Assembly (NCBI GenBank): GCA_013396755.1
Contig: VWZF01000357.1
Coordinates: forward strand, 546,143-610,142
Direction of reading: 5' to 3'
From: Sclerurus mexicanus
Lineage: Eukaryota; Chordata; Aves; Passeriformes; Furnariidae
DNA: 64,000 nt
Position numbers and translations under genes: made by a program. The notes beneath the pieces are model-generated. The model ran no database searches. It was given only the letters and a program-made list of their open reading frames with translations, and had not been told where the DNA came from. Below, piece after piece: positions 36,681-47,160 of this stretch. Position 1 is the stretch's first letter. Every line of letters begins with the position of its first letter.

Positions 36681-38665
36681 ATCACAAAACCACAGAATAT
36701 TCTTTGGAAGGGACCCACAAGGACCATCAAGTCCGTCGCTTAGGCCTGCACAGGACAATCTGCAAGAGTCATACCATGTGCCTGAGAGTATCATCCAAAT
36801 GCTTCTTGAACTGTGTCAGGCTTTGTGCTGTTACCACTTCCCTGGAGAGCCTGTTCCAGTGCCCAACCACCCTCTGGCGAAAAAACCTCTTTCTAATATG
36901 CAACCTAATGTCTTCTGACACAACTTCAGGCCATTCACTTGGGTCCTGTCACCAGTCACCACAGAGAAGAGATCAGTGCCTGCCCCTCTTCATTGCCTCA
37001 CAAGGAAGTCGTAACTGCCGTGAGATCTCCTCTCACTTTCCTCTTCTCCAGGCTGAACAAACCAAGTGCCCTCAGCCACTCCTCATACAGCTTCCCCTCA
37101 AGGTGAGGCCACTCCAGTGCAGAGCAGAGTGGGACAATCCCCTACCTTGACCGGCTGGCGATGTTTTGCCTGATGCCCCACAGGACACGGTTGACCCACC
37201 TGACTGCCAGGGCACTGCTGACTCATATTTAACTTGCCATTGACCAGGACTCCCAGGTCCCTTTCTTTGGCACTGCTTTCCATCATCTCATTCCTCAGTC
37301 TGTACCAATATCCAGGCTTGCCCCATTTCAGGTGCAGAATCTGGCACTTCCTCTTGTTGAACTTCATATAGTTGGCAATTGCCCAGTCCTCTAATATATT
37401 GAGGTCTCTCTGGAAGGTCTCCCTGTCTTTGAGGAAGACAACAGCTCCTCTGAGTTTTGTGCCATCTGCAAACTTGCTTAGTGTCCTTCCAGTCCTGCAT
37501 CCAAGTGCTTTATGATGTTGAAGAGCAGAGGGCTAAGATGTATCCCTGTGGATCCCCACTAGTGACAGGTCAGCAATCTGATGTTACTCAATTCCCTGTT
37601 ACCCTCTGTACTTCACCTGTGAGCCAATTGCTCACCCACCGCATGATGTGTTTATCCAGCTGTGTGCTGGGCATTTTGTCCAGAAGGATCCTGGGAGAGA
37701 CAGTACTAAAAGCTTTAGTGAAATCCAAAAGCATTACATTAACTGGCTTCCCTTGGTCACCAAGGTGGGTCACCTTGTCATAAAAGGAAATCAGTTTTGA
37801 TAAGCAACTTTCCTCTCATCAAGCCATGCTGTCTGTGACCAGTGACTGTGTTGTCTTTCAGGTGTTTTTCAATGCCTCCCAGAATAATCTTTTCCATAAC
37901 TTTACTAGATACTGAAGTGAGACTGACAGGCCTGTAGTTTCCAGGGCCCTCCTTCTTGCCCTTCTTCAAAATCGGGACAATTTTTTGCAGCTTCCCATCA
38001 GCTGGGTTCTCTCCGGATTCCCAAGGCTCCTTAAAAATCATTGAGAGAGCTTTTGTGGTATCAGCCAGCTCTTTGAGGATTCTGGGATAAGTCCCATCAG
38101 GCTCCATAGATTTGTAGGGATTCAGCTGGAGTTGCATATCCCACACAATTTCAGGTTTGACTGGGAGTTGATCATTCTCACAGTCATGGTCCTCCAGCTC
38201 AGGGCACTGAGACCCCCTTGGTCTGTCATCCATGTTGCAGACTGAGGTAAAGAAAGCAACTCTGCCTTGTCTCTGTCCTGTTTGTGCAGTGATCATCCTC
38301 ATTCTGTAATGGGCCAATGATATTTCTATACTACCTATTGCCATGAATGTATTTGGAAAAAAACCCCTCTTTTTATTGTCCCAAACATTCCTGGACAGCT
38401 TTAACTCCAGCTGTGCTTTGGCCATGCAAATTTTCTCCCTACAGCAGCATGCAGTATCTCTGAATTCTTCCCATGTCACTTGACCTTGCTTCCACTGGGC
38501 AGCATACACCTTCCTTTTTTGTATTATTTCTAAGAGAAGATTCCTTTTCAGCCAAGCCAGCCTTCTGCCTCTCCTGCATGACTTTTGACATTTGGAAATC
38601 ACTTTCCCCTGTGCCCTTAGGAGGTGATGTTTAAAACTAACACTGAGGGACCCCAGCACCTGCAA
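36681..38665 (-). mobile_element. CR1 LINE, about 2 kb, 5'-truncated
   Basis: The 3' end lies at about 36681 with the reverse-complemented octamer-like ATCACA..CCACAGAAT, and the element runs rightward to about 38665. It contains the CR1 3' UTR, the ORF2 C-terminal region and most of the reverse transcriptase domain. It has lost the endonuclease region and ORF1. Compared with the copy at 43331-44042 it lacks about 95 bp at 37098-37103, a deletion between short TCAAGG direct repeats. Frameshifts, stops and a changed catalytic box make it inactive. It is the longest transposon in the window. The 5' boundary is approximate. Confidence 0.95.
37110..37773 (-). pseudogene. CR1 ORF2 palm and C-terminal remnant (frameshifted)
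   Basis: Continuation of the same ORF2. RT motif A reads LLDFTKAFSTVS (37680-37730 region): the catalytic Asp is kept, but the later conserved Asp is Ser. Two stops follow near 37560-37588 and a frame change occurs before the FADD box. That box reads F-A-D-G (37461-37472), so the second catalytic Asp is lost. The thumb and C-terminal blocks follow (NYMKFNKRKCQILHLKWG, ERDLGVLVNGKLNMSQQC). The frame then reaches the 95 bp deletion at 37098-37103. It cannot encode an active enzyme. Confidence 0.88.
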
Positions 38666-38671
38666 AAACAT
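37778..38671 (-). pseudogene. CR1 ORF2 reverse transcriptase, N-terminal part (broken)
   Basis: A 297-codon open frame, the longest in the window, lies inside the CR1. It holds the linker before the RT domain (W..KRNLLLEIIQKRK..YAAQWKQGQVTWEEF) and the RT fingers: PDGTYPRILKELAD near residue 200, PILKKGKKEGPGNYRPVSLT near residue 240, then KVMEKIILGGIEKHL and RQHGLMRGK. These are the standard CR1 RT blocks in the right order. It runs into a stop just after RGK because of a net frameshift near 37780; the palm continues in another frame. The initial Met is not a true start, since the element is 5'-truncated. The last few codons at the right edge may be flanking DNA. Confidence 0.9.
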
Positions 38672-40464
38672 TTTTCCAGAGGACCTTACTTGCTTACCCT
38701 GAGTAGCCTGAATATGTCATTAAATATATTCTGCCTTTTAATACCTGTCTTAATTGTAGTAAATCTTTTTAAATTAGTTTTTACCTACTATTTAGGTCCT
38801 ATAGATTGAGAGAAAGAGAAGAAAGCAAAACTGTTTATAAGTTTGAAAGGCACTTATCTCTATAAGCTGTGCAGTTTTATCCAAATAGCTATCAAAAACT
38901 AAGAAAGGTTAGATATTTATTTTGATGGATACTTCATAGATAAAACTCAAGTTTTTGCAGAAAGTAGAAATAATATATTAGAAGGGGTTAGTAGTACCTG
39001 CAAAGACTTCTCAACATAAGAAAATCAATATTCTTCAGGGGCAGATATAAGTCTGCCCCATTAGCACTCACGTCTAGACTGTTTGCAAAAGACATGTATT
39101 TCTAGGTACCTGGAATGTTATCCGAAGTTGTCACATATAGATGAATAATTCTTTTCATTGGGAGCTGATATCACTTTGGACACATGGTATTTTGTTATCT
39201 AACACATGGTATATTAAACACATTACTGAGTTGATACTCAAGCTTCACTAATAGTGTACAGAACTAAGCTGAAAACAGAAGTGATGCATTTTTTTTGGAG
39301 GCTTTGGAAAAAGCTTGCAATTAAGAGAATAATGTTTAAAAAATAAGATTATATTTCAGATGTAAGTTACTTATTTGAATAGGAATCACGGCATGATGAC
39401 CTTTAATAAATACATAGATTCCACTTGTATATTTTGGTATTCTTAAATTAGTATTATTTTTTAGCCATTAAGCATTGTATTGTCACACATAGGCATATAT
39501 GTTAATATGGGTGACCTGGCTAGATTTGATAATGTGTATTTTATCTTACTAATATTCTGGTTCTATCTATCATAAGATATAATGTCTTTCCTGTTTGTTT
39601 CCTAGAAATTTTGTTCAATATGACAAATATGCAAAACCTACTATTTCAGATATAGATTATTGGGATAAAAGATAAAACAAAACCAGAGAACTGATCTCAC
39701 ATGAAAAAAACTCCACATATATTACATGACAGTAGCTAGAGCTGAAAATGTGAGTGGTTGACCTTTGAACATAATTCCACACACACATATACATTCCCAC
39801 ACAATCACAGACAAGCCATAAATAAAAGTGTCTCAAATTACGGAGAAATAAGAGAGTCTTTCATGGATCACTTGACTGTCCCACCCTGTGTTATATAGTA
39901 TGGAGTAATTGTTGTTTCACATCACAAAGCCATCAGGTGTTTCAAGACAAACGAAATATAAAAGCCATGTTTGGAGTGGGAGGAAGGTTGTCAAAGTCTG
40001 AATGTACCTATTGAATCTCAGTAATTGCCACTTAGTGTTTGATTTAATGAAAGTCACTGAATAAAGGAATCTATTTCCTTTGTCATGGCTTGTGTTCCCA
40101 TGTGTGCCTACCCTTCTCTGTCTTCCAAAGTCAAAGCCACAGTCCTCCAATTCGATCAAAGTATCACTTCCTTCCCTTCTCCTGAATTCCTCCTCATCTG
40201 CATGTCTTTCCCACACACGAAATGGCTGTGTTAAAAATTAGTTTCAAATTATCATCTCTGAAGCTAACAAGCTTGCTTTGACTCAGCCTTAGACACACTG
40301 AAAAGACATAACCACAAATGCACTCAAATCTCTGTGCCTGCTTGTGTGTTCTAGCACAAATATTTGGCCCTTCATTATAGAGGTTTTTGTCATCCAAGCT
40401 CCTTGCAAACAGACCAGACCATTTGGTTATCACAGAATAAATTGTTTACAAATTCTTGTTTATT

Positions 40465-40498
40465 TGTTTTTTTTTGTTTTGTTTTGTTTTGTTTTTTT
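40465..40498. repeat. (TTTTG)n-rich tract
   Basis: T-runs broken by single G at five-base spacing, the same type as at 23869 and 45395. Simple sequence only. Confidence 0.85.
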
Positions 40499-42907
40499 AC
40501 TTTTCTCACTAATTAAAAGAAATTCTGACAAATCTGCCAAACTCTCTGTGTCAGTCAAGGGTACTGTTTCTATCACAGTCAACTCCAAATTGTTTAAGTC
40601 CTGTTCTGATGGCAGCATTGGTAAAAAATCAAGATGGTAAAAAAGCCATTCATTCAGATATTAGTTTATTTTACTGTTAACTGCTACTGAGTCTGTCTTG
40701 GTTAAGGTTTATTTAGGGACAAGGGGATTCTGTTAATACTTCAAGGGATGTTTTTTTTAGAATTTGGAATCCTTTTATCTCACTTAATTTCTATCCTAAT
40801 CATTGTATGAAATTTAAAAGCAAGTATTCCTTTAAAAAAAAGATAAATTTGAAAATTGGATATGAAATGGGTTTGCTGAAACGTTCTGAGAAAGATCTCT
40901 TAATCTTTCTGTTCTCTTGAATTTAATTGAAAAATAATGGCACACTTAACTACAATTCCTGTTCTGTTGAAAATTCATGAAATGAATTTAGAATTTAAAT
41001 TAGGAAAACTTAATTACAAAGATCGGGTGCAAATGAGGACATTTAGAGGACACAAAATTCTTTACTGTTTTTCTTCTTCTTTAGAAATTAAGAAAAATGA
41101 GGAATGAGTTTTAGAAGAGGTGGTGAAATGGGCAAGGCATCAGAATTTAGCAAATGGTGCCTATGTGTGTGTATATATTTATAGTTAGCTGTTTAGGATG
41201 ATGAGGGCATGGCGATATTCTTACTTCACCAGCACATCTGTAGTTATGACTCTCAGAGTACTTAAATTCCACTTCAGTTTTCTCTTAGGTTCTGGAATGT
41301 GATTCACTCCCTTTCGTATAAACAAGTGATTAGGTTCTCCATGATATCTAAAACTTGCCTGTAGGAGAAAAAGTTGGCATAGCAATTTCATTATAAAGGC
41401 CTTGGCAAGAGCAGAACAATTATTCAGAAAAAAAAAATAAAAACAAATATTTCTCTTTACTTCTCTTTACAAATAAAGGGTCCACAGGAGAACTGTTCTA
41501 GTCAGTTTATAAATGGAGACAAGTGTCTGATGTCCTAGAAGAATAACTACATCTAAAAATGCAGTAACACTCCAAAGTCAGATAGGTGCTTTTGTGAGGC
41601 AAAAAAACAACACAAACTAGAATACCCAATGAAATTATTTTGAATAAATAGAAATGCTACACAGCAAAAAATTGTATCAATTTTTGAAAGTCTATGAGGC
41701 ATAAATTGTTTTAATATATAAAATTTATTTTGTATTTTTGTGATTGAAACATTTTTACTGTACAGGCATAATAAGACATCCATCTATCTTCATTTCTCTC
41801 AAATTCATTTTTTAAAAGAATTGACAAAAGTTTTCAGTGAATTTGGAATGGATTTTTATAATTGTTTCTGAGAGTTGTTGACTCTTTCTAGTCTGTTTCT
41901 TCTTTCTCTGTCCAGGTTCCATTTGTTTGAAAACGAGTAGCTTTGTCCTGTCAGTCCATTTGTTTAAAATTGGAAGAAAAAGCTATAGGCTGGGGAAAAA
42001 AAAACATGACAGAAGAGATAAGTGTTTCTAGACTTATTTTAACCACTTGGTTGCTTCTGAACCCTCCATGTAGATTGAGGTGGAGTGTTCTGCCTGTGCT
42101 GCTAAGCAAACACCATCTGTGTTAGAGAGTGTGCCAAAAGCATCCATGTAGAATGTGTCTGCTGGCAAGTATACCCAGTACTGCATATCCTGGTAAATGA
42201 CATCTGCTGCAAAGCTGCCTTTTTTTTTTTTTTAAATGCCTTTTTTTTATTTTCCTTCCCCTCCCAGGCAAAGTGAGGAATGTCCAAGGAAAATGAGATT
42301 GCTTTGCTGAAAAAATCATAGATACTCAAAAGTAGAAAGTTCTAACTGCTCCTCCTAATTCTCTGGGCATTCCAAAGCAACATTTTCTTTCCAATCTTCC
42401 AAGAAATCCAGCAGCAAGAAAGCAGCACATGCAGTTCAGTAATTTATATCCACATTCCATAAAGCAGCCATGAAATGGAGTGGGGTCCCAATGTCCCTTT
42501 CAGACACAAAACTCTCTACCTAAAATGGCTAAATATTACTTACTGAAATTACCTCAATATTGTTTTGACGTTCATATTGAACAGAATAAAATAGGGGGCA
42601 AAAGTTTGAGCTTCACAACAATACACAGTTTATACCAAGACCACCATTACACGCATGCAATTATACTTTTATTAATAGCTATAGTTAAATAAATACATTA
42701 AAACTCATCATCATGTTTTTCATAATTATACATTCTTATGCTCCTGTTTGTAATTTAACTGGAAGCCAGGGTAGGCTCTTTTTTTTATCATTTCTAAAAT
42801 AAATACTGTTAGGATTTTTTTTTTTTTGTCGTATTAGAACACATATTGGTAATGCCTCTTTAGGAGGGAGAATATCCACACAGGACGTGGAAGGTTGTGA
42901 AGTATGG

Positions 42908-42951
42908 CATGGTCTTATAAAAAAAGACCATGTTGGTTCTGGAACCAACAT
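42908..42951. repeat. Two overlapping perfect inverted repeats
   Basis: CATGGTCT (42908-42915) pairs with AGACCATG (42925-42932) across a 9-base A-rich loop. ATGTTGGTTC (42930-42939) pairs with GAACCAACAT (42942-42951) across a 2-base centre. The two stems share the bases ATG, so they would compete as RNA hairpins or cruciforms. No transposon family is recognised around them. Confidence 0.85.
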
Positions 42952-43330
42952 CAAGAATCACAAAAAGAGGCTTATATTCTTAACTGAAACTTTTATTGTT
43001 TGTCCTTCTTTTCCATAATCTAAAAACAGCATATTTCTAAATTGAAAATAAATGTTAGCAATTTGTGTGAAGAATAGCAGACAACTTTACAGATTTCTAT
43101 TTTTAAAAGGAGGAAAATTCTTTAGAGTTTTGCTGGGTGATTTTTGTTTGCTTTGGTTGTGCTTTGTTTATTTTTTTTTCTTTTAACACAGGTAATTAAG
43201 AAACACATATTCTCTATATGCCTACAGGATATGACAACTTAACCGAGTGGTTGAAAGGTTAATGAAGGCAGGGTGGGAGGGAAATCCAGGTGAACAATTC
43301 AGAACAGCTCGTTTCAGTAGTGGGCTGCTG

Positions 43331-44042
43331 AATCACAGAATATACTGATTTGGAAGAGAGCCACAAGGATCATTGAGTCCAACTCCTGGCCCTGCACAGG
43401 ACCACCACAGGACACCATGTGCCGGAGTGTATCATCCAAATGTTCCTTGGACTCTGTCAGCCTTGGTGCTGTGACCACTTCCCTGTGGAACCTGTTCCAG
43501 TGCCTCTTCTGACACAACTTCAGGCTGTTCCCTTGGGTCCTGTCACCAGTCACTACAGAGAAGAGATCAGTGTCTGTGCCTGCTCTTCCCCTCGCGAGGA
43601 AGTCATAACTGCAATGAGGTCTCCCCTCAGTCTCCTCTTCTTCAGGCTGAACAGATCATGTGCCCCCAGCTGCTCCTTATATGGCTTCCCCTCAAGGCCC
43701 TTCACCATCCTCATTGCCCTCCTTTGGATGCTCTCCAATAGCTTAGTGTCTTTCTTATATTGTGCTGACAAAACTGCCCACAATATTCAAGGTGAGCCTG
43801 CCCCAGTGCAGAGAAGAGCAGGACAATCCCTCAACCGGCTGGCGATGCTTTGTCTGAGGCCCCCCAGGAAGAGGTTGGCCCTTCGGGCTGCTAGGGCACT
43901 GCTGACTTGCCACCAACCAGAACTCCCAGGTACCTTTCCATGGCAATGCTTTCCAGCCTCTCATTCCCCAGTCTGTATTAACATCCAGGCTTGTCCTATC
44001 TCAGGTGCGGAATCCGGCACTTTCCCTGGTTGAACTTCATAT
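43331..44042 (-). mobile_element. CR1 LINE, 5'-truncated, same subfamily as the 36.7 kb copy
   Basis: The 3' end begins at AATCACAGAAT (43331) and the element is cut at 44042 just after 'TTGAACTTCATATG'. On the minus strand the ORF2 C-terminus is clear: QYKKDTKLLESIQRRAMRMV, GLEGKPYKEQL, LFSLKKRRLRGDLIAV, then T-G-D-R-T-Q-G-N and REVVTAPRLTE..KEHLDDTLRHM. It keeps a roughly 95 bp segment (43698-43792) that the 36.7 kb copy has lost, and lacks about 48 bp near 43505 that the other copy retains. Plus-strand open frames here, including a 204-codon one, are antisense shadows. Confidence 0.95.
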
Positions 44043-45000
44043 GAAACCAAAGCAAATAAATGGGAAGGTGTGTTGGGGCATGGGGAAGAGAAAGTAGGAG
44101 GTGTATAAGGAAAGCATAAAAACTTAGAGGAGAATAACAAGAGATGAATGCATGGTTTTAATAAAGGCTGTAGACTTAACACTGAGCCTTTTAAATGTTA
44201 ATGTTCATTAACATCTGAAAGGGACTACCAGAAGAAGAGAGTAGAATAGATCAGGCTTCTTATTTAGGGTATTGGAATATGGGAATACCCATTTTTTATA
44301 TGTGAAATACGAGTTTCCTAGGGTAGGCATGTAAGAAAAATTGTGACAGATTGAGCAGAATCCTTGATTTGAAGATCACAGCTGCAATCCAACTGAAAAA
44401 TTCTGCAAGCATCTCTCTTTCTTTTTTTTTTTATTCCTCCCCCCACCCCCCCATAAGAGATATTTGAACTTTAGGGCAGTAAAACAGATATTTTATTAGA
44501 TTCATGAAAGAAGATTGGCTGGAACAGTATGTATGTGTTTTGAGTGTAAAACATTTCTAAAAAGAAATTTCATATAAGTTTTTTTTTCTCTATTGCCTAC
44601 CCTGGCACTATTAACTTTACATACACTTTGTAAAAAATGACATTCAAACCTAAATCTTTCACTTTTATAATAGTATGCTGACAAATCTTACAGTACCCTA
44701 TAACATTACAATGTCTATTTCTGTAGCAGTGATGTGGAGGGAAGATTGTAGATACCTGTTATAAACTAAGCTGTTTAAAGCTTTATTATCCTTTATGCAA
44801 CAATCAACACTTAGCAAAAGGCAAAAGAGTTGATCACAAAGACTTAATGCTAAAAAGAAAATGAAGATAAAGGTAAAAAAATAAAGGGAAAATATTTCTG
44901 GATGTTACGTTTCCTTATGTACCCTAAACCTCTTTTCTCTTATTATAAAAACACTATAAAAGTTAAGAAAATGGTTTTATTTGTGTTTTAGTTATGAAAA

Positions 45001-45082
45001 TTTCCTTATAATTTAAGGAAATTCTCAACATTTCATTAGAGAATTCTCAAATTGACAAATTATCAATTTAAGGAATTCTCAA
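45001..45082. repeat. Cluster of short hairpins and three GAATTCTCAA-type repeats
   Basis: TTTCCTTA-TAATT-TAAGGAAA (45001-45021) and AAATTGA-CAAATTA-TCAATTT (45050-45070) are perfect short inverted repeats. A motif of the form (A)GGAA(A)TTCTCAA recurs at 45013-45028, 45036-45050 and 45067-45082. Probably local duplication in AT-rich DNA. Confidence 0.75.
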
Positions 45083-45394
45083 AAGAAGACTTCCTACGTA
45101 TAACTAGAAAATCTCTCTTAAAATAATTTAAAAATTTTAGCTATAAATGATATATATATAATTTATATATATGTTTTTAATTTTGCTTGTTCAGTTCTAC
45201 AAGAGCTCTCACCTCTCACCACGGAGTTTGAATTAAATTCCAAAGAATGAATGAGACAAAACGTATGACTTTAATAGTAAAATGAGCATTACTATTTCAG
45301 GCACAAATTGCTACTGAATGCAACATTTTAGCTTTATTATATCAAAGGAAGGTGAATGTTACTGGACTTTGGATACAGTAAATTTATCTAAAAT

Positions 45395-45452
45395 TTGTTT
45401 TGTTGTTTTTTTTTGTTTGGTTGGTTTTGTTTTTTGTTTGTTTGTTTTTGTG
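45395..45452. repeat. T/G-rich simple sequence
   Basis: TTTG, TTGG and T-run units over about 58 bases. Simple sequence, no attached transposon body. Confidence 0.85.
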
Positions 45453-47028
45453 TAGAGGCTATAGCACAAAAGAAATAACAAAGTAGATATAACTAAAGCT
45501 CTGCCCATACTTATATGAATATAATTTTTTATAATTATATTTGTTTTGTCACTTTTTGCTTTCCCATTAGCAATAGGCACTTCATGTTTTGTTACATTTT
45601 CTTAACATTCCCTAGCAGAAGTACTAGTTCTTAAATTAAAACAAAGCCAAGAAAAACCAAAACAAGTTTAGCTCTAAACAACCAATGATTGCCCTTTCAG
45701 AAAGTGAAAATAAAATGCAACCATGCTCTTTGGCTCCAGCAGCTATAAATAGTTTTTTGTAGGTTCTCTGGGACCAATGAAGTACAAATGCAAAGTGGAG
45801 CACTGAAGCCAGTGGTAGGAGGGGAAATGGCATTTGCTGTTGCAGTCCAGTTGTCAGGAGCAGGCAGCACTCAAAATACTTTCAGAAGAGATGTATAATT
45901 CAACTTCTCCTTTGATGTGTTCAAGCAACTGGGCAAATTTTTTTTAAACCAAATCATTTTGTTCATAGAAACTAAAGGAAACCTGTTTGACCTGAGCTGC
46001 CAAAGTCATAAACACAACCTGCACTTCTCTGTGCCTGTTTTGCACCAGGGCAGCAACTGCAACCAAAGAGATATTTATGTTGAAGGATTTTTTGGGGATG
46101 ATCACACAGGCATTTCTACTGTGGGCATCCAAAACTGAGAAGCAACATAGATTAATAAATGTTTATATTTTGGAAGTGTTTTCTCTAAATAAACAAATTT
46201 TCCTTCTTCCTCCAACAACCCATTTTATTTCATTTTTTAAAGAATATCTGCCTCACTGAGGTCCAGGTCATAAGATTTATTTTAAATTATTCTGCTTTCA
46301 TTGTGGACTATGTAATAATTCCTTTTCCTCCTGAAAACTTTTTCTAAATATCCAGAGGCACTGTTTGGACTGCCTAAAATGCAGTTGATATGACGGATGT
46401 TCCAGCTGTCTACCCCTTACCTGCTGCTGTTCAGTCGTTCTTCTGAGCCAAAGATCTAACAAAGCCCTACTTTAGGGTACAGACTGAGCCCTGACAGTAT
46501 TATTAGTCCAGAGACAAAATTGTTTCCAGCTATTTCATGCCCATAGCCTTTTGAGATGAAATTCCTTCTACACACCAGGCAACTCACTAATAATAATTCT
46601 GACCTCTTAAAAAATCCATCTGTGTGTGAATTTCAAGTTGCTTTATACAGCATGGTTCCATTTAACCCAGGAAAGCAGAGGCACGATCAAATGTTAGGGC
46701 TTCTATGCCACAGCCAATAGTCTGTACAGCAAACTGCCTTGTCACCCATAAAAATAATTACCAGACTTGGGAAACATGTATGACTGGCTTCCCAGAACTG
46801 TTTTCTTTTCAGGAAAATCCTACAAAGACAGAAACCTGTTTGTCCTTCCCTCCTGCAAAGCAAGAACCCAGGAGAACAAGGCAATGCTAACTTTAATGTT
46901 GTCTTTGTATATGTGGGTTTTTTGCTGACTCATCAAAATGCGCTATACAGACTCAAACCAGTAACCATTTCACCCTACTGCTTTTCCCCAGGTTTGGAAT
47001 GTGTACCTTGACTCTCAGGTGCACAAAT

Positions 47029-47160
47029 AATCATAGAATAGATCAGGTTAGAAGATTCTAGCATCATCCTCCATAAAATGATTGCAGAAAATATGGTTAG
47101 GGGTTAGCTGTTCAACACAATCTCTTTTTGGGAAATGCTTTTCCAATCTAAATAACCTGC
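47029..47160 (-). mobile_element. Decayed CR1 3' fragment
   Basis: AATCATAGAATAGATCAGGTT (47029-47049) fits the reverse-complemented CR1 terminus, and the following 'ATTCTAGCATCATCC' fits the 'ACCTTTAAGATCATC' block. Near 47140, 'TTTTCCAATCTAAATAACCT' fits the block at the start of the CR1 3' UTR. Between these the match is poor. Very old; boundaries uncertain. Confidence 0.5.

Larger units (their letters stand above)
38666..43330. other. Non-coding stretch between CR1 copies
   Basis: No gene is recognised. It includes a T/G tract (40465-40498), CT-rich patches, and two overlapping perfect hairpins (42908-42951) described separately. Open frames of 60-100 codons are present on both strands but none is protein-like to my eye. 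Confidence 0.65.
44043..47028. other. Non-coding stretch with small inverted and simple repeats
   Basis: It contains a C-tract (44437-44452) after a T-run, a cluster of small hairpins and GAATTCTCAA repeats (45001-45082), an AT-rich patch (45145-45175) and a T/G tract (45395-45452). A 73-codon plus-strand frame (45917-46138) has a fairly balanced composition but no recognised domain. Confidence 0.6.

Noticed and set aside
36704..37150. 148-codon plus-strand open frame
   Set aside because: Antisense shadow of the CR1 3' region at 36681-38665.
43419..44033. 204-codon plus-strand open frame
   Set aside because: Antisense to the CR1 ORF2 C-terminus and 3' UTR, which account for the whole interval.
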